Numbered from the stretch's first letter, positions 51,257-60,363 are shown. The stretch: 64,000 nucleotides of DNA from Palsa-504 sp963834685 (GCA_963834685.1 CAWICW010000009.1:310001-374000), one strand, 5' to 3'. Notes: generated from the sequence alone by a model not told the origin. Numbers and translations: made by a program.

Positions 51257-51730
51257 ATGACCAAGGTCAGCATGACTATCGACGGCGTGCGGTACGACGA
51301 TGAGGTCGAGCCCCGCATGCTGCTCGTTCATTATCTGCGCGAAGTGGCGGGGCGGACTGGTACGCCCATCGGCTGCGATACATCGAACTGCGGCGCCTGT
51401 ACGGTGCTGCTGAACGGGCTGTCCGCGAAGAGCTGCTCGGTGCTCGCGGTGCAGGCCGACGGCGCGGAGATCACCACCATCCAGGGTATGGCGAACGGCG
51501 AATGGCATCCGCTGCAGCAAGCCTTCCACGAAGAGCACGCACTGCAGTGCGGGTACTGCACGCCGGGCATGATCATGGCCGCGGCCGACCTGCTGCGAGA
51601 TAACCCGCACCCGACCGAGCAGGAGGTCCGGGAAGGACTCGAGGGCAACCTGTGCCGCTGTACCGGATACCAGAACATCGTCCGCGCGGTCATGCGCGCG
51701 GCCTCGGCTAGCCAGGGAGCGCCGGAATGA
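51257..51730 (+). CDS. 2Fe-2S small subunit of a molybdenum hydroxylase (CoxS-like)
   Basis: A 157-residue subunit with two [2Fe-2S] sites: the plant-type N-terminal set in GCDTSNCGACTVLLNG (with a later Cys in KSCSVLA) and the C-terminal set in HALQCGYCTPGMIMAAADLL plus GNLCRCTGYQNIV. It relays electrons from the molybdenum cofactor to FAD. GAGGAGG is upstream of the ATG, and its stop overlaps the large-subunit start by 4 bp. Gene order is small, large, medium. Confidence 0.93.
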   Translation: MTKVSMTIDGVRYDDEVEPRMLLVHYLREVAGRTGTPIGCDTSNCGACTVLLNGLSAKSCSVLAVQADGAEITTIQGMANGEWHPLQQAFHEEHALQCGYCTPGMIMAAADLLRDNPHPTEQEVREGLEGNLCRCTGYQNIVRAVMRAASASQGAPE

Positions 51731-54090
51731 CCAGCATCAGCATGACGGCCAGCACCGAGATCGGCAAGCCGCGAGCCCGTAAGGAAGACGCCCGGCTGGT
51801 GACCGGGCAGACCAACTGGACCGACAACATCCAGCTGCCCGGGCTGATGCACGTCGCGTTCCTGCGCAGCCCGATGGCGCACGCGCGGATCATCTCGGTG
51901 GACGTCTCCGCCGCCCGCGGTGCCTCCGGTGTCATCGCCGCTTACTCTGGCGCGGACTTCGCCGCCGAGCAGGGCAGCCTGCCCTGCGCCTGGCCGGTGA
52001 CCCCGGACATCGTCATCCCCGCCCACCCGCCGATGGCCACCGACGAGGTCCGCTACGTGGGCGAGATCGTGGCCTGCGTGGTCGCGCGCGACCCGTACGC
52101 CGCGGCAGACGCGCTGGAACTGATCGACGCCGAGTACGAGCCGCTGCCGGCCGTCCTCGACATGGAGGCCGCGCTCGCCGAGGGCTCGCCGAAGGTGCAC
52201 GAGGCGGGCAACAAGTCCTTCGAGTGGCCCTTCGCCCAGGGCGACCTGGACGCGGCGTTCCGCGACGCGCCGGTGGTGATCGAGCGGACCTACCGCCAGC
52301 AGCGCCTGATCCCGTGTGCGATGGAACCCCGCGCGGTGGTCTGCGAGCCGGTGGGTGACGAGTTCACCCTCTGGACCGCCACCCAGATCCCGCACGTGCT
52401 GCGGTTCCTGGTGGCCGCGGTCCTCGGCATCCCCGAGCAGAAGCTGCGGGTGGTGGCGCCGGACGTGGGCGGCGGGTTCGGCTCCAAGCTGCAGGTTACG
52501 GCCGAGGAATTCCTGGCCGTGCTGATCGCCCGCAAGCTCGGCCGGCCGGTGAAGTGGACCGAGTCGCGCAGCGAGGGCAACCTGGCCGTGCACCACGGCC
52601 GCGACCAGCTCCAGCGGATCAAGGTGGCGGCGGACCGCGACGGCCGGCTCCGCGGCCTGTCCGTGGACCTGCTGGCCGACATGGGCGCCTACCTGATGCT
52701 GGTCACGCCGGGCGTGCCGATACTCGGCGCGTTCATGTTCAACGCCATCTACAAGATGGACGCCTACTCGTTCAAGTGCACGGGCGTGTTCACCACCAAG
52801 GTCCCCACCGACGCCTACCGGGGTGCGGGGCGGCCGGAGGCGACGTACGCCATCGAGCACGTCATGGACGACCTGGCGGCCGAGCTCGGCATGGACCCGC
52901 TGGAGTTGCGCAAGCGGAACTGGATCACGCACGAGGAGTTCCCCTTCACCACGATCGCCGGGCTCACCTACGACAGCGGCAACTACGAGGCGGCCACGGC
53001 CAAGGCGGTCGAGCTGTTCGGCTACGACGAGCTGCGCAAGGAGCAGGCCGCGCGGCGCGAGGCGGGGGATCCCGTCCAGCTCGGCATCGGCATCTCGACC
53101 TTCACCGAGATGTGCGGGCTGGCGCCGTCGCGGATCCTCGGGTCGCTGGCCTACGGCGCGGGCGGCTGGGAGCACGCCGCGGTCCGGATGCTGCCCACCG
53201 GCAAGGTCGAGGTGGTCACCGGGTCCAGCGCGCACGGCCAGGGGCACGAGACGGCCTGGAGCCAGATCGTGGCCGACCGGCTGGGCGTGCCGTTCGAGGA
53301 CATCCGGGTGCTGCACGGCGACACGCAGGTGTCAGCGAAGGGCATGGACACCTACGGATCGCGCTCGCTGACCGTCGGCGGCATCGCCGTGGTCGGCGCG
53401 TGCGACAAGGTGATCGAGAAGGCCAAGGTGATCGCGGCCGGCCTGCTCGAGGTCTCGCCCGACGACCTGGAGTGGACGCCGGGCCGGTGGTCGGTGCGCG
53501 GCGACCCGGAACAGGGCCGCTCGATCGCCGAGATTTCGCTGGCCACGTTCGCGGCGCACAACCTGCCGGACGGCGTCGAGCCCTCGCTGGACTCCGAGTC
53601 CACCTACGACCCGAGCAACTTCTCCTTCCCGCACGGCACGCACCTGTGCGCGGTCGAGGTCGACACCGAGACCGGGCAGGTGAAGATCCGCTCGTACGTG
53701 GCGGTGGACGACGTGGGCGTGGTGGTGAACCCGCTCATCGTGGAGGGTCAGGTGCACGGCGGCATCGCGCAGGGCATCGCGCAGGCGCTGTACGAGGAGG
53801 CCGCCTACGACGCCGACGGCAACCTGCTGACCACGACGCTGGCCGACTACCTGGTGCCCTCGGCGGCAGACCTGCCGACGTTGGTGACCGAACGGACGGA
53901 GACTCCGTCGACGACCAACCCGCTCGGGGTCAAGGGGGTGGGTGAGGCCGGCACGATCGCGTCCACGCCCGCCGTGGTCGACGCGGTCATCGACGCCCTG
54001 CGCCCGCTCGGCGTCACGGACGTCCAGATGCCGTGCACGGCGGAGCGGGTCTGGCGGGCCATCAACGAGGCCAAGGGAGGAGCCCGATGA
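51727..54090 (+). CDS. Molybdopterin large subunit, form II CO dehydrogenase-like (CoxL-like)
   Basis: A 787-residue subunit of the xanthine-oxidase family. The signature loop AYRGAGRPEATYA matches the form II (AYRGAGR) type and not AYxCSFR of true form I aerobic CO dehydrogenase. Other cofactor regions: GGGFGSKLQVTAEE, SSAHGQGHETAWSQ and the catalytic-Glu region GVKGVGEAGTIASTPAVVDA. It oxidises an unknown substrate with water as oxygen source. CO oxidation cannot be claimed from this loop. GTG/ATG choice is clear, since the start ATG 51727 overlaps the previous stop. Confidence 0.92.
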   Translation: MTSISMTASTEIGKPRARKEDARLVTGQTNWTDNIQLPGLMHVAFLRSPMAHARIISVDVSAARGASGVIAAYSGADFAAEQGSLPCAWPVTPDIVIPAHPPMATDEVRYVGEIVACVVARDPYAAADALELIDAEYEPLPAVLDMEAALAEGSPKVHEAGNKSFEWPFAQGDLDAAFRDAPVVIERTYRQQRLIPCAMEPRAVVCEPVGDEFTLWTATQIPHVLRFLVAAVLGIPEQKLRVVAPDVGGGFGSKLQVTAEEFLAVLIARKLGRPVKWTESRSEGNLAVHHGRDQLQRIKVAADRDGRLRGLSVDLLADMGAYLMLVTPGVPILGAFMFNAIYKMDAYSFKCTGVFTTKVPTDAYRGAGRPEATYAIEHVMDDLAAELGMDPLELRKRNWITHEEFPFTTIAGLTYDSGNYEAATAKAVELFGYDELRKEQAARREAGDPVQLGIGISTFTEMCGLAPSRILGSLAYGAGGWEHAAVRMLPTGKVEVVTGSSAHGQGHETAWSQIVADRLGVPFEDIRVLHGDTQVSAKGMDTYGSRSLTVGGIAVVGACDKVIEKAKVIAAGLLEVSPDDLEWTPGRWSVRGDPEQGRSIAEISLATFAAHNLPDGVEPSLDSESTYDPSNFSFPHGTHLCAVEVDTETGQVKIRSYVAVDDVGVVVNPLIVEGQVHGGIAQGIAQALYEEAAYDADGNLLTTTLADYLVPSAADLPTLVTERTETPSTTNPLGVKGVGEAGTIASTPAVVDAVIDALRPLGVTDVQMPCTAERVWRAINEAKGGAR

Positions 54091-54947
54091 TCCCCGCGAA
54101 GTTCGACTACGTACGGCCCTCGTCGCTGGCCGAGGCGACGGCGGCGCTGGCCGACGGCGGCGACGACGCCAAGGTGATCGCGGGCGGGCAGAGCCTGCTG
54201 CCGCTGCTGCGGCTGCGGCTCGCCTATCCGGAGCTGCTGGTCGACATCGGCGGGCTCGGCGAGCTGGCCGGCGTCCGGGACGCCGGCGACGCGCTGGTGA
54301 TCGGCGCCACGACCACGCATTACTCGCTGATCCGCGATCCGCTCATCCGCGAGCACTGCGGGCTGATCGCCGCCACGGCGGCCACGGTGGCCGATCCGGC
54401 CGTCCGGCACCGGGGCACGATCGGCGGTTCGCTCGCGCACGCCGATCCGGCCGGCGACCTTCCCGCCGTGATCTCCGCGCTGGACGGCACGCTGATCGCG
54501 ACCGGACCGGGCGGGGAGCGGGAGATCGCCGCGGCGGACTTCTTCGTGGACTACCTGACCACGGCGCTGGAGCCGGGCGAGATCCTGACCGCGATCCGGG
54601 TGCCCAAGCTCGGTGCAGGCTGGGGCTTCCGGTACGAGAAGTTCCAGCCGACCGCGCAGGCCTGGGCCATCGTGGGCGTGGCCGCCCTGGCCCGCCGGGA
54701 CAACGGCCACGTGGCCGAAGCCCGGATCGGGCTCACCAACATGGGCACGGTCCCGGTCCGGGCGCGGGCCGCGGAGGCCGCGGCCGCCGGGGCGGAGGCG
54801 TCGCGCCCGGCGCTGGCCGCCGCGGCCGCGAACGCCGACCAGGGCACGGAACCGCCCGCCGACCTGCGCGCGGCGGCCGACTACCGCCGCCACCTGGCCC
54901 GGGTGCTCACCGGCCGGGCGCTGGCCGCAGCCGCTGGGCTCAGCTAG
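54087..54947 (+). CDS. FAD-binding medium subunit of the molybdenum hydroxylase (CoxM-like)
   Basis: ATG 54087 overlaps the large-subunit stop as ATGA; the product is 286 residues. FAD sites: KVIAGGQSLLPLLRLR at about 34-49 and RHRGTIGGSLAHADPAGDLP at about 110-130. The C-terminal CODH_C domain follows (YEKFQPTAQAWAIVGVAAL). It passes electrons from the Fe-S clusters via FAD to an external acceptor. A strong stem-loop 50 bp after its stop ends the three-gene unit. An upstream in-frame start at 54033 is inside the large subunit and is not preferred. Confidence 0.92.
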   Translation: MIPAKFDYVRPSSLAEATAALADGGDDAKVIAGGQSLLPLLRLRLAYPELLVDIGGLGELAGVRDAGDALVIGATTTHYSLIRDPLIREHCGLIAATAATVADPAVRHRGTIGGSLAHADPAGDLPAVISALDGTLIATGPGGEREIAAADFFVDYLTTALEPGEILTAIRVPKLGAGWGFRYEKFQPTAQAWAIVGVAALARRDNGHVAEARIGLTNMGTVPVRARAAEAAAAGAEASRPALAAAAANADQGTEPPADLRAAADYRRHLARVLTGRALAAAAGLS

Positions 54948-54996
54948 CCTGCCGGGGTTAGCTAGCCCGCTGGGGGTTAGCTAGCAGGGTCAGCAC

Positions 54997-55033
54997 TGCG
55001 CGGCCGGGACGGGGGGGCCTGCCCGGCCGCGCA
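54997..55033 (+). terminator. Stem-loop terminator after the molybdenum hydroxylase genes
   Basis: TGCGCGGCCGGG (54997-55008) pairs perfectly with CCCGGCCGCGCA (55022-55033) around a 13-nt loop, followed by GGCGTCTTTGCTGC. It lies between the medium subunit and the CoxG-like gene, so these may be separate transcription units. Confidence 0.65.
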
Positions 55034-55107
55034 GGCGTCTTTGCTGCTTCGGGTCGATAATGGGCATAATTCACTGATCGAATCGATCCAGAGAGAGTGA
55101 CGTACCC

Positions 55108-55941
55108 ATGAGCATGGAGCTCGACCACTCCTTCACCGTGCCCGTCCCGCCCGACCAGGCCTGGGATGTCCTGCTCGACGTGAAAACGATCGCGCCCTGC
55201 ATGCCGGGCGCGACCGTCGACGAGGTCGACGGCAACGTGGTCAACGGACGGATCAAGGTCAGGGTCGGCCCGGTCTCGCTGACCTACAAGGGCACCGCAA
55301 AGTTCACCGAGCGCAACCCGGACACCCACGTGGTGGTGGTGGAGGCCGCCGGCAAGGAAACGCGCGGCGCGGGCACCGCGTCGGCCACCATCCGGTCCGC
55401 CCTGGTCCCGGACGCCTCGGGGTCCGGCACCCAGGTCAGCATGCACACCACGATGAACGTGACCGGCCTGGCCCAGTTCGGCCGCGGCGTCATAGTAGAG
55501 GTCGGCGGCAAGCTGGTCGAGCAGTTCGCCGCGAACCTGGCCAAGCTGATCAGCGGGGACAGCGGCGCCACGGACTCAGCGGGTTCCGGCGGGGACGCCC
55601 CCGGCGGCGCGGCCGCCGGGACCAGCGTCGCCGGGACCGGAGTCGACGGCGCGAGCGCGCCGGACGCGACCACGGATGCCCAGGCCGGGAACGGCAGCGG
55701 CGGTACGGCCGCGAGCAGCGCCGCAAGCCCGGCCGCCGGGCCCGTGCCGAGCACGGCCGCCGGGCCCGTGGCGAGCGCCAGCGCGCCAGCGCAGGAGGAC
55801 TCGCTCAACCTGGTCAAGGTGGCCGGCCCGGCCATCCTCAAGCGCCTGATCCCGGTGGCGGTCGGTGCGGCGGGCCTGGTCCTGCTGAGCCGGCTGTTCT
55901 GGCGGCGGCGGCACCGGCCGGGGCGGGACGGGCAGGCCTAG
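55108..55941 (+). CDS. CoxG-like SRPBCC protein with C-terminal membrane anchor
   Basis: A 277-residue protein. Residues 1-150 are a CoxG-type SRPBCC domain (MELDHSFTVPVPPDQAWDVL, PCMPGATVDEVDG, GLAQFGRGVIVEVGGKLVEQ). A Gly/Ala/Ser-rich linker of about 85 residues follows, then one helix near the end (LIPVAVGAAGLVLLSRLFW) with a basic RRRRH-type tail, so it is C-terminally anchored on the cytoplasmic side. CoxG of Oligotropha and Mycobacterium links CO dehydrogenase to the membrane or quinone pool. That role here is by analogy. Confidence 0.88.
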   Translation: MSMELDHSFTVPVPPDQAWDVLLDVKTIAPCMPGATVDEVDGNVVNGRIKVRVGPVSLTYKGTAKFTERNPDTHVVVVEAAGKETRGAGTASATIRSALVPDASGSGTQVSMHTTMNVTGLAQFGRGVIVEVGGKLVEQFAANLAKLISGDSGATDSAGSGGDAPGGAAAGTSVAGTGVDGASAPDATTDAQAGNGSGGTAASSAASPAAGPVPSTAAGPVASASAPAQEDSLNLVKVAGPAILKRLIPVAVGAAGLVLLSRLFWRRRHRPGRDGQA

Positions 55942-55955
55942 CGGAAGGCCGGGCG

Positions 55956-56528
55956 ATGGACTTCACCGAGGTCGTGCGGCGCCGGCACATGGTGCGCCAG
56001 TTCTCCGGCGAGCCCGTCTCACCGGAGAGCCTGGACCGGATCTTGCGCAACGCCGTGCGCGGCCCGTCGGCCGGGTTCTCCCAGGGCCAGGCCTTCCTGG
56101 TCCTGACCGGGGAGGACCTGAAGCGCTTCTGGGCGGTGGCCGGCGCGGCCGCCGCCGACTCGGTGACCACGGCCCCGCTGGTCATCGTGCCCATGTCGGC
56201 CAAGCGGGTGTACCTGGACCGCTACGCCCGGCCCGACAAGGGCTGGACCGACCGGGACGAGAAGCGCTGGCCGGTGCCGTTCTGGCACATCGATACCGGG
56301 ATGGCGGCGCTGCTGATCCTGCTCACCGTGGTCGACGAAGGGCTCGGCGCGCTGTACTTCGGCATCGTGCCCGAAGCCGTGGCGCCGTTCCGCGAGGCGT
56401 TCGGCGTGCCGGACGACCACGAACCGATCGGCGCGATCGCCATCGGCCACGACGCGGAACCGGCGCCGCGTGACCTGCGGGACCGCCGCCGTCCGGCCCA
56501 GGATGTCGTCCACTACGGCCGCTGGTGA
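55956..56528 (+). CDS. Nitroreductase-family FMN protein
   Basis: A 190-residue nitroreductase-like protein. The N-terminal MDFTEVVRRRHMVRQFSGEP with the family Arg for FMN phosphate, ILRNAVRGPSAGFSQGQAFL, and GLGALYFGIVPEAV fit the fold. It lies 14 bp after the CoxG-like gene and probably shares its transcript. Such enzymes reduce quinones, nitro groups or flavins with NAD(P)H. No direct link to the hydroxylase chemistry is evident. Confidence 0.88.
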   Translation: MDFTEVVRRRHMVRQFSGEPVSPESLDRILRNAVRGPSAGFSQGQAFLVLTGEDLKRFWAVAGAAAADSVTTAPLVIVPMSAKRVYLDRYARPDKGWTDRDEKRWPVPFWHIDTGMAALLILLTVVDEGLGALYFGIVPEAVAPFREAFGVPDDHEPIGAIAIGHDAEPAPRDLRDRRRPAQDVVHYGRW

Positions 56529-56549
56529 GGTGCGAGCGCTGGTCAGGCC

Positions 56550-57581
56550 CTAACGGACGACGACCTCCGTGACGGGCAGGGATGAGTCCGCGGGCAGGTC
56601 CAGGGGGGACGGCGCGACGCCCCGGGCCACCAGTTCCGCGCCCAGCGCGGCGACCATGGCGCCGTTGTCGGTGCACAGCCCGGGCCGGGGCACCCGCAGC
56701 CGGAGGCCGGCCGCCGCGCAGCGTTCCGCGGCCAGCGAGCGCAGCCGGGAATTGGCCGCCACGCCGCCCCCGATGATCAGGTCCCGGACGTCGTGCCGCT
56801 GGCAGGCCTGCACCGCCTTACGGGTGAGCACGTCGGCCACCGCCTCCTGGAAGGAGGCCGCGACGTCGGTCACGGGCACCGGCTCCCCGGCGGCCTGCCG
56901 GGCCTCCACCCAGCGCGCCACGGCGGTCTTCAGGCCCGCGAAGGAGAAGTCGAGGGTGCCGTCGTGGTACTTGCCGCGCGGGAAGGCGATCGCGGCGGCG
57001 TCGCCCTCCCGGGCCGCCTGGTCGATGGGCGGCCCGCCCGGAAACGGCAGGCCGAGCACCCGGGCTACCTTGTCGTAGGCCTCGCCCGCGGCGTCGTCGA
57101 TGGTGGCGCCGAGCGGGATCACCTCCCGGGCCACGTCGGTGACCAGGAGCAGCGAGGAATGCCCGCCGGAGACCAGCAGGGCCACCGCAGGGGTGGGCAG
57201 CGGGCCGTGTTCCAGCTGGTCCACGGCGATGTGCGCGGCCAGGTGATTGACCCCGTACAGCGGCTTGCCGAGCCCGAACGCGTACGCCTTGGCCGCGGCC
57301 ACCCCGACCAGCAGGGCGCCGGCCAGCCCGGGTCCCGCGGTGACGGCCACGGCGTCGATCTGGCCGGCCCGGACCCCGGCGGTGGCGAGCGCGCGGTCGA
57401 ACGTGGGGATCATCGCCTCCAGGTGGGCCCGGCTGGCCACCTCGGGCACCACGCCGCCGAACCGGGCGTGCTGGTCCACGCTGGAGGCAACCGAGTCGGC
57501 GAGCAGGTCGTGCCCGCGTACCAGCCCGACCCCGGTCTCGTCACAGGAGGTCTCGATGCCCAGGACCAGGGGAAGGGTCAT
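56550..57581 (-). CDS. tsaD: tRNA N6-threonylcarbamoyladenosine synthase subunit TsaD
   Basis: ATG 57581 is chosen because the conserved N-terminus LVLGIETSCDETGVGLVRGH begins there; 343 residues. The metal site HLAAHIAVDQ (HxxxH), YGVNHLAAH, and the nucleotide-binding VALLVSGGHSSLL are present. TsaD transfers the threonylcarbamoyl group to A37 of ANN-decoding tRNAs with TsaB and TsaE. The ATG overlaps the rimI stop by 1 bp. Confidence 0.95.
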   Translation of the reverse strand: MTLPLVLGIETSCDETGVGLVRGHDLLADSVASSVDQHARFGGVVPEVASRAHLEAMIPTFDRALATAGVRAGQIDAVAVTAGPGLAGALLVGVAAAKAYAFGLGKPLYGVNHLAAHIAVDQLEHGPLPTPAVALLVSGGHSSLLLVTDVAREVIPLGATIDDAAGEAYDKVARVLGLPFPGGPPIDQAAREGDAAAIAFPRGKYHDGTLDFSFAGLKTAVARWVEARQAAGEPVPVTDVAASFQEAVADVLTRKAVQACQRHDVRDLIIGGGVAANSRLRSLAAERCAAAGLRLRVPRPGLCTDNGAMVAALGAELVARGVAPSPLDLPADSSLPVTEVVVR

Positions 57582-58060
57582 CAGGACAGCGCCTTCCGCA
57601 TGACCACGGCGTCCACGCCGGACGGCTGATAGTACCCGCGCCGGATCCCGACCTCGGTGAAACCCTGCCGCAGGTACAGCCGCCGGGCCCGCGGGTTGTC
57701 CTCGCGCACCTCGAGCAGGACCTCGGTGCAGCCGCGGCGGGCCGCCTCGTCGACCAGCGCGGTCAGCAGCGCCGTGCCGGTGCCCCGGCCCCAGCGGCCC
57801 GGGTCCACGGCCAGCGTCACCACGTCGGCCTGCGGCCCGCCGGTGAACATCATCCCCGCGTACCCGATCAGCGCGTCCCCCTCCTCGGCCACCAGGTAGA
57901 GCCGTCGCGAGGTCGACTGCGCGAACTCCGAGGCGAACATCTCCGCGGTCCACGCGTCCTCGGGAAAGAGCTCCTGCTCCAGGGCGATGATGCGGGGCAT
58001 GTCGGCCCGCCGCATCTCGCGGAGGCGGACCTCGCGGGCCTCTTGTTGCTTGGGCTTCAT
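57581..58060 (-). CDS. rimI: Ribosomal-protein alanine N-acetyltransferase RimI-like
   Basis: ATG 58060 overlaps the tsaB stop by 4 bp; 159 residues. GNAT motif A: VTLAVDPGRWGRGTGTALLT; the rest is VLLEVREDNPRARRLYLRQG with the conserved GF and GYY. It is always found between tsaB and tsaD in actinobacteria. RimI acetylates the N-terminus of S18 in E. coli; other targets are possible here. Confidence 0.93.
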   Translation of the reverse strand: MKPKQQEAREVRLREMRRADMPRIIALEQELFPEDAWTAEMFASEFAQSTSRRLYLVAEEGDALIGYAGMMFTGGPQADVVTLAVDPGRWGRGTGTALLTALVDEAARRGCTEVLLEVREDNPRARRLYLRQGFTEVGIRRGYYQPSGVDAVVMRKALS

Positions 58061-58713
58061 GACGGCGTGACCCGCTTGGGCGGCCCGGGCTCGCGGGCGT
58101 CGGGGCGGCGCAGGTACAGCGGCTCGGGGGCGAGTAGCCGGAGCTGGCCACCGGGCCGGGCCACGAGGCCGCACAGCGTGCCGGCGTCGGGGTAGGCGGG
58201 GCCGGTCAGCTCACCGAAGGCCTCCGGGTACAGCGGCCCCCCAGCGCCCGCCACAGCCAGGCTCGCGGCGTCCGGGATCGAGCTGGCCGGGCCCACGTGG
58301 GGGCCGGTCACCCGACGGCCGGCCGCGTCGTAGCGGGCCCAGTAGACCTCCCGGCGCCGGGCGTCGATGGCGACCAGGAACTCCCCGCCGAGGCTGGCCG
58401 GCGCGGCGGACGCGGCGATCACGTCCAGCGAGCACACGCCGGACACCGGCAGGCCGAGGACGGACCCGAGCACCCGGGCCGTCACCACGCCCACCCGCAA
58501 TCCGGTATAGGGCCCGGGCCCCACCCCGACCGCGACTGCGGTCAGATCGTCGCGTGCGGCGCCGACGTCGGCCATGACCTTCGCGATCATCGGCGCGAGC
58601 AGTTCGGAATGCCGCCGGCCGTCCAGGGCCGACGCCCCCGCGATGACCCGTTCCCCGTCGTGCAGGGCCACGCTCACCGCGGGCGTCGCCGTATCAAATC
58701 CCAGCACCAGCAC
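58057..58713 (-). CDS. tsaB: TsaB, partner subunit of the t6A complex
   Basis: A 218-residue protein of the ASKHA fold that dimerises with TsaD. N-terminus MLVLGFDTATPAVSVALHDG, then AVGVGPGPYTGLRVGVVTAR and a degenerate ATPase region, typical of TsaB. ATGA overlap with rimI. It has no independent catalytic function but is needed for t6A formation. Confidence 0.93.
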   Translation of the reverse strand: MLVLGFDTATPAVSVALHDGERVIAGASALDGRRHSELLAPMIAKVMADVGAARDDLTAVAVGVGPGPYTGLRVGVVTARVLGSVLGLPVSGVCSLDVIAASAAPASLGGEFLVAIDARRREVYWARYDAAGRRVTGPHVGPASSIPDAASLAVAGAGGPLYPEAFGELTGPAYPDAGTLCGLVARPGGQLRLLAPEPLYLRRPDAREPGPPKRVTPS

Positions 58714-58779
58714 CCGCCCAGCCTAGTAGCTGCGGGGCAGTGGGAAGGCGGCCGCGGAGGCAGCGGGAAGTGGGCGGGC

Positions 58780-59784
58780 CTAGTGCAAGGCGGCCTCGGC
58801 GGCCTGGGCGAAGGCCAGGGCGGCCGAGGACAGGCCGGACAGGGAGACCGGCCCGTAGCTGCCGCGGTTGGAGTGCTCCAGGCCGTTCAGCGTCACGCTT
58901 ACCACCACGTTGTGGTAGCGCACGACCACGGTGGCCACGTCGGTGACCGCGCCGCCGCGGCGGAACACCTGGGTGGCGCTGAACGCCTCGTTCCCGAGCC
59001 CGCTGAGCATGGCCACCGTAGCCCGGGGCTCGGCCGAGTTCCCGGGCGGGTCCTGCAGGCCCTGCAGGGTCTGGCGGTAGGCGTCAATGGCGGCGGAGGT
59101 GGCGCTGCCGTCCCCGCTGGCCAGGCCGTTCGGCGCGTAGGCCAGCAGGTTGAGCTCGAGCAGCCGGTAGACCGGGGCATGGTCGATGGTCCAGTCGCAG
59201 GCCGACTCGGCCGACCCGTCGATGGGCAGCGGGGACGCCCGCTTGACCTGGCCCGGCAGGTAGTGCTGGACGGTGGCCGCCGGGACCGTGCCGCACGCGT
59301 CCGGGACCGTCTGGAGCTCGCCGGGCTGGAACGTGGTGATCAGGCCGTCCGGGGTGACCGGCGCGGGGGCGGGCCCGCCAGGCACCACGATCGCCGCGGT
59401 CACGCCCCCGGCCACGACCACCAGGCCGGCGATCATGATCAGCCAGCGCCGGCGCCGGCGCGCGGCCGCGCGCAGGGCCCGCCCGCCGGGCTGGCGCGGC
59501 GGGTCGCGGGGCGGCTCGTCCTCGGGCTGCGCCTCCGGCCCGGCCCACGGCGGGACCTGCTCCGCCTCGGGCGATTCGGCAGGCCCGGCCGGGCTCGCGG
59601 TCGGCCAGGATCCCATCGGGTAGCCGACGGCCGGGCGGACCGGGGGCAGCCCGGTCCACGGTGCCGGGTCCTCGTCCTGGTAGCCGGGTGGGACACCGGG
59701 ACCAGGACGACGGAACCCGGCAGGCCGGCGAGGAGGCAGGAATTCCTGCTCTGGCACGCACGCCTCCGGAAAGGGATACGGCAC
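58780..59784 (-). CDS. Membrane-anchored DUF3558-like protein inside the t6A cluster
   Basis: A 334-residue protein. Residues 1-110 are proline-rich and acidic, with a basic stretch then one helix at about 113-135 (WLIMIAGLVVVAGGVTAAIV), followed by an outward-facing domain (PDACGTVPAATVQHYLPG, ESACDWTID with a pair of Cys). This is like DUF3558 solute-binding proteins or mycobacterial membrane-anchored antigens, but no lipobox is seen. It sits between tsaE and tsaB; whether it is part of that cluster in relatives is unclear. Confidence 0.65.
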   Translation of the reverse strand: MPYPFPEACVPEQEFLPPRRPAGFRRPGPGVPPGYQDEDPAPWTGLPPVRPAVGYPMGSWPTASPAGPAESPEAEQVPPWAGPEAQPEDEPPRDPPRQPGGRALRAAARRRRRWLIMIAGLVVVAGGVTAAIVVPGGPAPAPVTPDGLITTFQPGELQTVPDACGTVPAATVQHYLPGQVKRASPLPIDGSAESACDWTIDHAPVYRLLELNLLAYAPNGLASGDGSATSAAIDAYRQTLQGLQDPPGNSAEPRATVAMLSGLGNEAFSATQVFRRGGAVTDVATVVVRYHNVVVSVTLNGLEHSNRGSYGPVSLSGLSSAALAFAQAAEAALH

Positions 59785-59841
59785 GTAACGGCGCGATGGG
59801 CGGACCGGAGATCAACTGCAGCGCTTCGAAGTACAGCGGAA

Positions 59842-60363
59842 CTATAGACTATCTGCGCTGCTGGCCGGCTGTTTTCCGGATAACCCCGGGTGCCAGCGAC
59901 TGCCGTGACCGCGAAGCCGCACGGTCCGGGCCTCGCCGTCCGGGTCGGGCTGGATCGAGATCTCCAGGCGCTCCTCGGCCAGGCCTTCGGCTAGCCCTTC
60001 ACCCCACTCCACCACGGTGACGGCGCTGGCCACGTCGGCGTCCAGGTCCAGGTCGTCCACCTCGCCGATGCTGCCGAGCCGGTAGGCGTCCGCGTGCACC
60101 AGCGACGGTCCGGATCCGGCCAGCGCCGGGTGGACCCGGGCGATGACGAAGGTCGGGGAGGTGACCGGGCCGCGCACCCCGAGGCCCTCGCCGATGCCCT
60201 GGACCAGGGTGGTCTTGCCCGCCCCCAGCGGCCCGGTCAGGATCACCAGGTCGCCGGCGCGCAGCCGGGCGGCCAGCGCGCGGCCCAGGTCCCGCATGGC
60301 CGCGTCGGTGGCGATGCGCATTTCGGCAGGCACGCAGGCCGCTCCGTTCGGCAAATTCATCAT
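59842..60363 (-). CDS. tsaE: tRNA t6A biosynthesis ATPase TsaE
   Basis: A 173-residue P-loop ATPase with ILTGPLGAGKTTLVQGIGEG (Walker A), TSPTFVIARVH, LVHADAYRLGS (Walker B-like) and VVEWGEGLAEGL (the family EW-E). It energises the TsaB/TsaD complex. Its ATG overlaps the alr stop by 4 bp. ATG at 60363 is used; a second Met directly follows. Confidence 0.94.
   Translation of the reverse strand: MMNLPNGAACVPAEMRIATDAAMRDLGRALAARLRAGDLVILTGPLGAGKTTLVQGIGEGLGVRGPVTSPTFVIARVHPALAGSGPSLVHADAYRLGSIGEVDDLDLDADVASAVTVVEWGEGLAEGLAEERLEISIQPDPDGEARTVRLRGHGSRWHPGLSGKQPASSADSL

Noticed and set aside
51331..53316. A 661-codon minus-strand frame opposite the molybdenum hydroxylase genes
   Set aside because: Composition is low-complexity and no motif is seen, while the plus strand encodes clear CoxS/CoxL subunits.
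57582..58151. Longer frame upstream of tsaD giving a 533-residue protein
   Set aside because: The extension is the rimI gene read in another frame; the conserved TsaD N-terminus starts at 57581.
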